NCBI GenBank assembly: GCA_020433455.1
Contig: JAGRCP010000018.1
Span: 17,201-81,200 of the forward strand
DNA: 64,000 bases
Source of the DNA: Caldilineaceae bacterium
GTDB lineage: Bacteria > Chloroflexota > Anaerolineae > Caldilineales > Caldilineaceae
Reading direction: 5' to 3'
The position numbers and the translations under genes were made by a program. The first letter of the stretch is position 1. Each line of letters starts with the position of its first letter. Below the pieces are notes generated by a model. That model was not told the origin of the DNA and did no database searches. It saw only the letters and a program-made list of their open reading frames with translations. Of this stretch, positions 17,343-25,682 are shown piece after piece.

Positions 17343-18217
17343 AGCTCCAGCTCCTTGCGATTAAAATAGCTCATCAAGGGATAGACGATAATGGTTACGA
17401 GGATAAACAGAACGACATTCCCCGCGGTTGATAAGCCATAGAAACCGGCCTGATACTGCTTGTAAATCACCGAAGTGAGCACATCTGAAGCAAAGCCGGG
17501 GCCGCCGCGGGTCATGGTCCAAATCAAATCGAACGTGCGCAGCCCGCCGATAAACGACAACAGGATAACGGTAAAAGTGGCATTACGCGCCAGGGGAATA
17601 ATGATGTAGCGGAACTTTACCCAGGTTCCGCCCTCAAGCCGGGCCGCTTCAAAATACTCCTGGGGAATGGACAAAATGCCCGCCATAAAGATCACCGTGG
17701 CAATTCCCAGGCCCTTCCAGACGTCAACCAGGGCAACCGAATAGAGCGCCAGGTCTGGATTTCCCAGCCAGTCAGGCTGGGGCAGCCCTATGGCCCCAAG
17801 TACGTTATTGATGAGTCCTGTAGACGGCTGCATCAGCATGGAGAAGGTAATGCCGACGGCCACCGTGCTGACCAACACGGGGAAAAAGGTAATGCTCCGG
17901 TAAAAATCCTTGAAGCGGATGTTGGAGGTGAGCAACATGGCCAGGGGGAGTGAGATGATGACTTTGAGACCGCTGGTCATCACAGCGTAAATAATTGTGT
18001 TGATTAGTCCCGATTTTAGCGAGGGATCGTTGAGAAACGTGATGTAGTTTTGAAATCCGATAAACGTGGCGTCAAATAGCGTCCAGCGGGTCAGGCTGTA
18101 GTAAAACGCCATCACCGTGGGTATCAGGAAGAAAAGGCCGAAGACAATTGCGGCCGGAAGGTAAAACCAGTTTGGATAGGCTTTCATGATTACCCGCGGC
18201 CGGGCGGAAGTAGCCAT
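17339..18217 (-). CDS. ABC sugar transporter permease (MalF/UgpA type)
   Basis: A 292-aa permease partner with about six helices. The EAA loop is present as EYFEAARLEGGTWVKFRYIIIPLA. AGGAG lies 9 nt upstream of the ATG. It is preceded by a hairpin-containing gap of about 100 bp after the binding-protein gene and overlaps the next permease by 4 bp. It belongs to the CUT1 carbohydrate importer class. Confidence 0.93.
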   Translation of the reverse strand: MATSARPRVIMKAYPNWFYLPAAIVFGLFFLIPTVMAFYYSLTRWTLFDATFIGFQNYITFLNDPSLKSGLINTIIYAVMTSGLKVIISLPLAMLLTSNIRFKDFYRSITFFPVLVSTVAVGITFSMLMQPSTGLINNVLGAIGLPQPDWLGNPDLALYSVALVDVWKGLGIATVIFMAGILSIPQEYFEAARLEGGTWVKFRYIIIPLARNATFTVILLSFIGGLRTFDLIWTMTRGGPGFASDVLTSVIYKQYQAGFYGLSTAGNVVLFILVTIIVYPLMSYFNRKELEL

Positions 18218-18240
18218 AGCATCTCGCTCCTGTAGGCGAT

Positions 18241-18296
18241 AGCCGCCTGAATGTGAGACTCAGCTGGAGATTGCCAAGCCTCACATTCAGGCGGTT
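18241..18296 (-). promoter_or_regulatory. Hairpin between binding-protein and permease genes
   Basis: A perfect 15-bp stem pairs 18243-18257 with 18280-18294, with a 22-nt loop and no T-tract. It sits between the abundant binding-protein gene and the two permease genes. In other binding-protein operons such hairpins protect the 5' mRNA segment and lower downstream expression; that role is inferred here. Confidence 0.6.
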
Positions 18297-18319
18297 TATA
18301 ACAAATTTACGGCCTCGAA

Positions 18320-19654
18320 TTACCAGCCTTCCAGACCCAACTGCTGGGCTTGCTTCTTGACGTCCTCATCATAGGCAGCGGCAGCTTCTTCGGCTGTCAT
18401 CTGACCGGTGCCTACGGCAACGCAAAGGTGCTCCAAATTGGGGCCCTTGACTGGGGAGAGGAACTCCAGCGCAGGCGCAGAATCGCCGGATTCGATATAG
18501 GCGGCAATATCCTGCACGGCCGGCAAAACGTCAGCAGGCAGCTCCGCACCTTTGATCAGGTACGGGCCCGACGGGGGAACCCGCTCATTCAGCAGCTCGA
18601 TTGCTGCGGATGAAACGGTGTAGGCCAGGAAATCTTTGGCCACGGCCAGCTTGTCGCCGGTGGTCGTCAGGGGAATATAGTTAGCCGAAAGCATCCAAAT
18701 CGTCGCGCCGTTCTCATCAGCGGAAGCGCCGGGCTGGGCGAAGAAACCGATGTCATCGATTTTATCAGGGAAATTCGTGGCAATAGTCGGCAGCGCAAAG
18801 GAGAGCATGGGGTAGTGGGCGCCCTCGCCGTTTGCAAGCAGTCCCATTCCCTGTTCATAGGTCGTGGTGGCGTAATCCTGCTGATACCAGCCTTTGTCAT
18901 AGCCTTCCTGAATATGCGCAAAGCCGGCCAGAGCCGCCGGGGTGGTGGCATACTTTGCCTGATTGGCCGTATACTCTTCAGCAAAATTCGGATCAGCCGC
19001 CTGCACGTTGTAGTAATCGGCCAGCACGAACAGTTGGGAAGTCCAGGTATCGCCGTACGAAGCAATCACGGGCGCAATACCGGCTTCCTTGATGATTTCG
19101 TTGTTGGCGGCAAATTCCTCCCAGGTCGTAGGAATGCTCAGACCCAGGTCCGCGTAGATTTTCTTGTTGTAAAGAATACCGCCGCCCATGGCCGACTGAC
19201 TCGGCACGCCGTAAATTTTGCCGTCCTGAGCCACAGTCTGCTTGAACGCGTCATCAACGGTATCCATATAGGGTTCATCGGTAAGGTCAACCAGCGTATT
19301 GGCCGGCTGCAGGGCCTGGAGCAGCGAACCAGCGTTGTAGAAGAAGACGTCGGTCATATCGCCGGTAGCCAGGCGCGTTTTGACCACGTTATCGCCGTCA
19401 CCGCCGCCGGGCCGGTTTTCAACCTCAATGGTCACATTGGGATGCAGCTCCATGTACCCGTCGGCAAACGCGTGGGCCAGCAGCTGATCGGTTTCGCCGT
19501 CATCAACCAGGTAGGTCAGGGTGATGGGCGCATCTTCAGCGGCAACGGCTCCAGAATCAGAAGAAGTATCCGCCGGCGCCGTCTGACCGGCGCAAGCAGC
19601 CAGTATCAGGCTCAAGCCAAGTAGGGCAACCAGCAGCATCGTCTGCTTTTTCAT
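18320..19654 (-). CDS. ABC sugar-binding lipoprotein (family 1 SBP)
   Basis: A 444-aa extracytoplasmic solute-binding protein for the adjacent permeases. The lipoprotein signal MKKQTMLLVALLGLSLILAA ends in AACAG (lipid-modified Cys). The mature protein has SBP_bac_1 features (NVTIEVENRPGGGDGDNVVK, YGVPSQSAMGGGILYNKKIY, PTTWEEFAANNEII). The start at 19654 is supported by GGAGGA about 7 nt upstream; a longer upstream reading would displace the signal peptide. The C-terminal TGQMTAEEAAAAYDEDVKKQ is typical of the family. Context suggests a rhamnosyl-oligosaccharide ligand. Confidence 0.93.
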   Translation of the reverse strand: MKKQTMLLVALLGLSLILAACAGQTAPADTSSDSGAVAAEDAPITLTYLVDDGETDQLLAHAFADGYMELHPNVTIEVENRPGGGDGDNVVKTRLATGDMTDVFFYNAGSLLQALQPANTLVDLTDEPYMDTVDDAFKQTVAQDGKIYGVPSQSAMGGGILYNKKIYADLGLSIPTTWEEFAANNEIIKEAGIAPVIASYGDTWTSQLFVLADYYNVQAADPNFAEEYTANQAKYATTPAALAGFAHIQEGYDKGWYQQDYATTTYEQGMGLLANGEGAHYPMLSFALPTIATNFPDKIDDIGFFAQPGASADENGATIWMLSANYIPLTTTGDKLAVAKDFLAYTVSSAAIELLNERVPPSGPYLIKGAELPADVLPAVQDIAAYIESGDSAPALEFLSPVKGPNLEHLCVAVGTGQMTAEEAAAAYDEDVKKQAQQLGLEGW

Positions 19655-19841
19655 CTCAATTCCTCCATGAGAATATAGATAAGTAGGTCGGACAAGATCC
19701 ATCTTCAGCAAATTCATGTTACATTTCCATCGTTTCAAAATTAACTTGACGGCATCATCTCCTTTCATGCCTGCAAACTCGTCAGGTATATACGGCCGTA
19801 ATCTCGGCGGCAATAACTGTAAAAACAGCGTTCGGCTTCTC

Positions 19842-21071
19842 CTACCCGGCAAATAGCTGGAGGCTTTGGTCTTGAACCGTAAACAGCGCGTTCAATACAA
19901 CGCATGCTACACCGCGCGCCCACATATTTTCTTCACCGGCTTCGTACACGATACGAAATGAATCCTGAAAGCCGATAAAAGCATTCTCCCGCATCGCGGT
20001 TTCCATGGGCGCAAGAAAGGCCTGGCCGAGATTGACGGCTTCGCCGCTTATGATAAAAAGCTGAGGGTTCAGCATATTCACAAGAGTAGACAATCCCCGG
20101 CCCAGTAATCGGCCCGCCCCCGTTACAACGCGCAAAGCGAGCGCGTCTTCCGCCTTCACCGCATCCGCGACCGCGGCTAACGACAGCGGAGTTTTGCCTT
20201 GCAGAACGCTTGCTTCGCCGGCGGCAAGCGCATCCTCCAGCATCCGGACAATCGCGGGCACAGCCGTGAGCGCCTCAAGGCAGCCATGCCGGCCGCAAGA
20301 ACATATGGGCCCGCCGGGCTGCATGATGATATGCCCAATCTCGCCCGCGCCGCCCAGATTACCGCGGTAGATGTTTCCGTCTATCACCACGCCCGCGCCG
20401 ATGCCGTATCCGACGGCTACGGTAACGAAGTTATCAACTTCCCGCCCCGCGCCGTATAACTGTTCCGCCAGCGTCAACGCACGCACGTCGTTTTCGAGAA
20501 AGACGGGGATGCCAAAATGAGCTTCGATGGGGGCCGCAACGGGAACGTCATACCATTCATAATGGGGTGCGAATTTCGACACGCCCGTAGCGTACTGCAC
20601 GATACCGTTAATGCCGATCCCCAATCCCAGAACCAGTTCGGCATCAATGCTCACGGTTGCCAGCAGCTCTTCCACGGCCGCAATCACGCCGGCAATGACC
20701 TGGAGTGGCTCATATGCTGTACCAGATTGGGGCAAAGGGTGATCCGCGCTGTAAAGAATGTTCGCTTCCAAATCGGTCAAAGCGCAGGTAAAGCGATGCA
20801 TTGCCAGACTCACGCCGACGACATAGCCCGCCGTCGGATTGAGCTCCAACAGGATAGCCCGTCGTCCGGCCCGGCCCTTGCGCTCGATCTCACCTGCGCT
20901 GCGTACCAGTCCCTGCTCAACAAACTCGTTGGTAATGCCGCTGACCGCGGCCGGACTGAGACCGGAAATATTGGCAATGTCGCGCCGGGCAATCGGTCCG
21001 TTACGCTGAATAAGGCGCAGAACCAATTGCTGATTCATCTGTTTGATGAGCGTGCGGTCGCCCTTTTTCAT
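19842..21071 (-). CDS. ROK-family transcriptional regulator (NagC/XylR type)
   Basis: A 409-aa sugar-responsive regulator. An N-terminal winged helix (residues 10-75, RRDIANISGLSPAAVSGITNEF) binds DNA. The ROK domain from about residue 85 has an ATP/sugar-fold core (GLGIGINGIV, ENDVRALTLAEQLYG, GIGAGVVIDGNIYRGNLGGAGEIGH) and the zinc motif CSCGRHGCLEAL. It lies just upstream of the sugar-binding protein gene and probably represses the rhamnoside operon and itself; a NagC-like palindrome lies 20 bp before its ATG. The start lacks a clear Shine-Dalgarno. Confidence 0.93.
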   Translation of the reverse strand: MKKGDRTLIKQMNQQLVLRLIQRNGPIARRDIANISGLSPAAVSGITNEFVEQGLVRSAGEIERKGRAGRRAILLELNPTAGYVVGVSLAMHRFTCALTDLEANILYSADHPLPQSGTAYEPLQVIAGVIAAVEELLATVSIDAELVLGLGIGINGIVQYATGVSKFAPHYEWYDVPVAAPIEAHFGIPVFLENDVRALTLAEQLYGAGREVDNFVTVAVGYGIGAGVVIDGNIYRGNLGGAGEIGHIIMQPGGPICSCGRHGCLEALTAVPAIVRMLEDALAAGEASVLQGKTPLSLAAVADAVKAEDALALRVVTGAGRLLGRGLSTLVNMLNPQLFIISGEAVNLGQAFLAPMETAMRENAFIGFQDSFRIVYEAGEENMWARGVACVVLNALFTVQDQSLQLFAG

Positions 21072-21090
21072 GCTGATGATCTATATGGAT

Positions 21091-21119
21091 TTATTTAATT
21101 CATTCGGTGAATCAAATAA
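21091..21119. promoter_or_regulatory. Putative ROK regulator operator
   Basis: A palindrome with TTATTT and AAATAA ends, arms of 13 nt with 11 of 13 positions complementary, and a 3-nt centre. NagC/Mlc-type ROK repressors use TTATTT-AAATAA-like AT-rich palindromes. It lies 20-48 bp upstream of the ROK gene start, so it could mediate autoregulation. Confidence 0.6.
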
Positions 21120-21243
21120 TAGCATGGAGAAGTTGGGCTGTCAAGCACTAAATTATGGGGCGCTTCTCATAAGCCGCAAAAAGCCCTGCTGCCGTATACG
21201 AATTGGACAGCAGAGCAGCTGACTTAAAGTCGTAAAAATGAGG

Positions 21244-21282
21244 AAAACAAAAAACAGCCCTTGAGCATTGCTCAAGGGCTGC
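21244..21282 (-). terminator. Rho-independent terminator of the YceI gene
   Basis: A perfect stem pairs 21256-21265 with 21271-21280 (10 bp plus a flanking C-G pair, 5-nt loop). Read on the minus strand it is followed by a T-rich run. It lies about 25 bp after the stop of the YceI lipoprotein gene. Confidence 0.85.
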
Positions 21283-21305
21283 CAAAATGAAGCGGGGTTT
21301 GACGG

Positions 21306-22169
21306 TTAACTCCGGGCTGCCAGGCTGATGGTGATCTCCATGTCGTCGCTGATCAGATCATCGCCCAGATTGTCGAAGAACGAGCCTGAGCCGTAGCGCA
21401 CATCATAGACCGAGCGATCCACGATGATGACCGCGCTGGCGCTCAGCGTTTCGGCGTCTTCCGTGACCAGGGCGGTGAACTCTACCGGCGCGGTGGCCTC
21501 TTTGATGGTGAGATCGCCCGTCACCGCGTACTCGTTCTCAACATCGGTCGGCTCCACCGCGGTGATCACGAAGGTCGCGGTAGGATAGGTCTCCACGCCG
21601 AAGAACTCATCGGACTTGAGATGGCCTTCGAGCATATCCTTCATGTTGCCGCTTTGGCTGTGCGCGATGATGGAAGTCATGTCGATTGTGAACGACCCAT
21701 CGACCAACTGGTCGCCGTCGACACTGAATTGGCCGTCGGCAATATTGACCGTGCCCCGTTCCTCGCCGCCGGCCGGCCGATAGCCGTACCACTCAATGAG
21801 GCTGGCTTCGGGGTCGACGGTGTAGACGACAACGCCGTCCGCGACTTCGGCGTCCCCTTCTTCTGCCGGCGCGGCTTCTTCCTCGGCGCTCTCTTCGTCA
21901 GCGGTTTCTTCCTCAACAGGGGCCTCGGTCGGCTCCGCTTCTTCAGCCGGCGCTTCAGTGGGAGCGGCTTCTTCAGCCGGGGCTTCCGTCGGCGCGGTTT
22001 CTTCCTCGGCAGGCGCTTCGGTGGGGACAGCTTCTTCGGCCGCGGTTGCCGTGTCTGTATCGCCCGCATCCGTTGTGGATGATTGTGAAGTGGACGATTG
22101 TGAACCACAGGCGGTGAAAATCAGCAACGCAACCAGCGCAATCGCGGTCAGGATAAGCTTGCGGCGCAT
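21306..22169 (-). CDS. YceI-family lipoprotein
   Basis: A 287-aa exported lipoprotein. The signal MRRKLILTAIALVALLIFTA ends at a lipobox Cys (TACGS). An acidic linker of PTEAPAEE-type repeats (about residues 40-110) leads to a C-terminal YceI domain (YTVDPEASLIEWYGY onward, through ending EITISLAA). YceI domains form a lipocalin-like barrel that binds polyisoprenoid or other amphiphilic ligands. AAGGAAC lies upstream of the ATG at 22169; the longer reading from 22265 would put 32 residues ahead of the signal peptide and is unlikely. It is followed by a good terminator and is divergent from the AAA/TPR regulator. Confidence 0.9.
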   Translation of the reverse strand: MRRKLILTAIALVALLIFTACGSQSSTSQSSTTDAGDTDTATAAEEAVPTEAPAEEETAPTEAPAEEAAPTEAPAEEAEPTEAPVEEETADEESAEEEAAPAEEGDAEVADGVVVYTVDPEASLIEWYGYRPAGGEERGTVNIADGQFSVDGDQLVDGSFTIDMTSIIAHSQSGNMKDMLEGHLKSDEFFGVETYPTATFVITAVEPTDVENEYAVTGDLTIKEATAPVEFTALVTEDAETLSASAVIIVDRSVYDVRYGSGSFFDNLGDDLISDDMEITISLAARS

Positions 22170-22327
22170 GTCTGTTCCTTTCTGATTCGTAAGACTTTTA
22201 TGGTGTCGGCAAAATGTACATAACCGTTCTACGGTATTCGACATATGTCCCAACCTGCGTCCCAATCCCGGCGGAAGAAGCGTCCCAAGCTTCCGGCCGC
22301 CCCGTCCTGAATTAACAGTCGGTTACT

Positions 22328-22363
22328 TTGAAAGGGCTCGGAAGCAACCTATAATAGGGCCCA
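22328..22363 (+). promoter_or_regulatory. Sigma-70-type promoter with probable leaderless start
   Basis: TTGAAA (22328-22333), a 16-bp spacer, then TATAAT (22350-22355). The ATG of the downstream regulator is at 22363, 7 nt after the -10 box, so transcription would start at or next to the A of the ATG. No Shine-Dalgarno fits between them. Confidence 0.65.
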
Positions 22364-25300
22364 TGTTGCCGACACGATTCCACTTTCTCGGTCCCGTCCG
22401 ACTGCAGCGCCAGGACACGCCGGTCAACCTGACAATCGCCAAGGCCCAGGCGTTGCTTGCCTGCCTTGCCCTCTCCGGGACGCCGCTGTCCCGCGAGCAG
22501 TTGATCGCCCTGCTTTGGCCGGAGAGCCATCCAGAGGCTGCGCGCAAAAATCTGCGCAACACCCTGTGGCAGATCCGGCGCGCGTTTGACGATGAGTCGC
22601 TCATCAGCGGCGATGAGACGCTCACGCTCTCCCCCGCGGTCGGCATCGATGTGATCGATTTCGAAGCGGCTTTGACCGACGCGCTGGACCGCAAGGACAC
22701 GTCCGATGCCCAACTGAAAAACGCGCTGTCCCTGCGGCGCGGCCCGCTCTTGCAAGATCTCTCGCTGCTGGGCGCGCCGGATTTTGAGCTCCGGCTGGAA
22801 TCCGAGCGCCGCAGGTTGGATCGCCTCTATCTGTTGGGGCTGAGCCGCTTGATGGCGTGCCAGGAAGAGGCCGCCGACTGGGCGCAACTGGCCGAGACCG
22901 CGCAGCGCGTCCTCGCGGAGGATCCCACGGCTGAAGCCGCCTGCATCGCGCTCATGAAGGCCGACATGCAGCTGGGACGACGCAGCGACGCGCTGCAGGA
23001 ATATGACCGCCTGCAGAGAACGCTCAGCGAAGAACTGGGAGCAGCGCCTTCGCCGGAAGCCACGGCGCTCTACCGACAGATCCTCCAGGCTGACGGGACG
23101 GCCGAACACACGCCTGTCCCACAACGGCCCCCGATTGCAGCGGACACGCCTTCCACATCCGCCGCGCCCTTCATCGGCCGCGGCGCGGAGCGGCTCGCCC
23201 TCGACGCCGCACGGCACGCCGCCGAAGACGGCCGGTTGCAGATCGCCCTGATCTCCGGCGAACTGGGCATGGGCAAATCCTATCTCTGGCGGCGCTGGTC
23301 TGAAGGTCTTCCGGCGGGGAGTGTGGTTCTGGAGACCCGCTGTCTGGACTCCACCCGTCTGCTCCCGTTTGTGCCTTTGACAGCGCTCTTCAGCGCCCGC
23401 AACTGCGCGCAACGGATCATCGGGCCGGAGTCGCCGATTTCGCCGGTCTGGCTGACGGAGCTGGCGCGCCTTCTGCCCCAGATCCGCGAGCATCATCCCC
23501 AGCTGCCCGAAAGCCTGCCCCTGCCGCCTGAAGAAGAGCATCGGCGCATCTTCGAAGCCTTTGTCCAGGCGCTGCTCTCTCTCGATGCCGGGCCGCTGAT
23601 CCTCTTCATCGACGATCTGCACTGGGCGGATCAGACCACGCTGGAGTGGCTGGTCTATCTGGCGGAACGAATGCGGGATGAACCGCTCCTGCTGGTCGGC
23701 GCCTATCGCGCGGACGAAGCGTCGCCCCTCTTGCGCACCATCTGCGCGGAGTGGGACCGGGGCGGTCGCCTGGCCCGTCTGCCGCTGGAGCCGCTGACCA
23801 CGGAGGAATCAGTGGAACTGATCGCCGCGCTGCACGGCGATCCGGCAAGCGTTGACCGGCTATACGCGCGCAGCCGGGGCAACCCCTATTTTCTGGCGGA
23901 GCTGAGCCGGGCCCGCCCCGACGGATTGCCCGACGCCCTGGCCGATCTGATCCGCAGCCGTCTGCACCATCTGCCCGAACAGGCCCGGCGGCTCCTGCAG
24001 GTGGCCGCGATCCTGGAACCGAGCATCAGCTTCCGCACCCTGCAGGCCGTCAGTCGCCAACCGGAGGACGTCACCCTGGACGCGCTGGATACGCTGTTGG
24101 ACCGTTCGATTCTGGTTGAACATGACGACGCGCTGGAATTCACCCATCCGCTTCTGGCGGATCTTGTGCGCCGTGAACTCAGCCTTGCCCGCAGGCGCAG
24201 CCTGCATCTGCGCGTGGCTGAGTATCTGCGTGAATCCTACGGCGGCGGCAGACAAACCATCGCCGGGCTTCTGGCGCGCCACTACGCGGAAGCGGACCAG
24301 CCGACGGAGGCCGCCCGTTACGCCGAGAGCGCGGCGCAGCAGGCGTTTCAGGTAGGGGCGGTGGTCGAAGCCGCGAACTTTTACCGCCAGGCCAATGAGC
24401 TGGAACCGACCCCGTTCCGCCTTCTGGAACTGGGCCACGTGCTCATGCATCTCCCCGGCGAGGCGGAGGCGGCGCGTGCGGCCATGTTGGCTGCGCTGGC
24501 CGCCTACGAGGAGACGGCTGATCAGCAGGGTATTTTGCAGGCGGGGTTGCGGGTGGCCTTCAGCTATCTGGCGCTGGGCAAGGGAGATCAGGTGCTCTTC
24601 TGGGCGGAACGAATTCAGGCGACCCTCACCGAGGAAAGCACGGCTGAGATGAAAGCGACCCTGCAATATCTCATGGGCGCGGGCAAAAGTTATACGCCCC
24701 ACGCCCTAGCCGAAGCTGACATCCATTTCAGCGTTGCAACCCGGCTGGCCGCTGAACAGGGAATCGTGTCCGATATCGCGGTCCAGAGCTGGTTCGGCTG
24801 GGGCAATCTCTCGCTGCATCAAGGGGATTATGGCCGCGCGTTGCATCAATTCAGCGAAACGCGCGCCCTCGCCCGCAAGAGCCGCAACATCTATTTCGAG
24901 GCGCTCAGCTACAACAACTTTGCGCATGCCGCCCATCTGGCAGGCGATCTGGACGACGCGCACGCGGCCATCCGCGAAGGGCTCGACTTCATCGAACGAA
25001 ACCAGCTCATGCGCCCGCGCCAATATCTCTACAGCACCCAGGGCGAACTTGCGCTGGCTCTGGGCGATCCAGATCTGGCGGAATGGTGGTTGCGCGCGGC
25101 GCTGGACGAAGCGCAGATCTACAACAACCTCACCCAGGCGGCCAACATCCGCGCCAATCTGGGCCGCGTTGCGTTGACGCGCGGCGATGACCAAACCGCC
25201 GAACGGGAGCTCCTGGCCGCGCTGGCGTCCGTCGTGGAGATCAGCGCGCCCCATTTGCAGACTCAAATCGAGCTGTGGCTGGCTGATCTCTATGCGAACC

Positions 25301-25440
25301 GAGCCGATCCCGCTGAATCCCGGCGTTTTCTGCAGAGCGCCCGCACCCGGCTGGGGCAAGGCGAACGGGGCGCGCTCCACACCCAGGCGGAGAGCATCGC
25401 CGGGCGGTTGGGTGCCCTGTCCGAGTCGAAGCCGACTTAG
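22363..25440 (+). CDS. SARP-like regulator: winged helix, BTAD, AAA ATPase and TPR domains
   Basis: A 1025-aa signal-transduction protein. Residues 1-95 form an OmpR/SARP-type winged helix (LSREQLIALLWPESHPEAARKNL). A bacterial transcriptional activator domain follows to about 240 (AACIALMKADMQLGRRSDAL, ATALYRQIL). The AAA_16 ATPase near 265-560 has Walker A GELGMGKSY and Walker B LILFIDDLHWAD. The remaining half is TPR-like helical repeats. Related proteins act as ATP-controlled transcription activators. The target is not evident; the neighbours are a YceI lipoprotein (divergent) and recQ. It appears to be translated from a leaderless mRNA. Confidence 0.9.
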   Translation: MLPTRFHFLGPVRLQRQDTPVNLTIAKAQALLACLALSGTPLSREQLIALLWPESHPEAARKNLRNTLWQIRRAFDDESLISGDETLTLSPAVGIDVIDFEAALTDALDRKDTSDAQLKNALSLRRGPLLQDLSLLGAPDFELRLESERRRLDRLYLLGLSRLMACQEEAADWAQLAETAQRVLAEDPTAEAACIALMKADMQLGRRSDALQEYDRLQRTLSEELGAAPSPEATALYRQILQADGTAEHTPVPQRPPIAADTPSTSAAPFIGRGAERLALDAARHAAEDGRLQIALISGELGMGKSYLWRRWSEGLPAGSVVLETRCLDSTRLLPFVPLTALFSARNCAQRIIGPESPISPVWLTELARLLPQIREHHPQLPESLPLPPEEEHRRIFEAFVQALLSLDAGPLILFIDDLHWADQTTLEWLVYLAERMRDEPLLLVGAYRADEASPLLRTICAEWDRGGRLARLPLEPLTTEESVELIAALHGDPASVDRLYARSRGNPYFLAELSRARPDGLPDALADLIRSRLHHLPEQARRLLQVAAILEPSISFRTLQAVSRQPEDVTLDALDTLLDRSILVEHDDALEFTHPLLADLVRRELSLARRRSLHLRVAEYLRESYGGGRQTIAGLLARHYAEADQPTEAARYAESAAQQAFQVGAVVEAANFYRQANELEPTPFRLLELGHVLMHLPGEAEAARAAMLAALAAYEETADQQGILQAGLRVAFSYLALGKGDQVLFWAERIQATLTEESTAEMKATLQYLMGAGKSYTPHALAEADIHFSVATRLAAEQGIVSDIAVQSWFGWGNLSLHQGDYGRALHQFSETRALARKSRNIYFEALSYNNFAHAAHLAGDLDDAHAAIREGLDFIERNQLMRPRQYLYSTQGELALALGDPDLAEWWLRAALDEAQIYNNLTQAANIRANLGRVALTRGDDQTAERELLAALASVVEISAPHLQTQIELWLADLYANRADPAESRRFLQSARTRLGQGERGALHTQAESIAGRLGALSESKPT

Positions 25441-25682
25441 CAGGAAAGCGTCTCCGTGCATAGTTGCTCAATCAAGAACATACTATCAGTACCTTTTTTG
25501 ATGGCGCAAAAAATTTTGGCTCTTTAGGAATTCTGTGGTTGGCATGGCAACCCAACCAGATCGGTGCATCCCTGCCCGGCCCGGTCGCTGAATCGAATAT
25601 GTCGGGCCGGAGGCGCCGACCGACCACATGAGATCCTGTTGAGTCAAAATTTTATGCACAATTCTCAGGATGGTTTAATACG

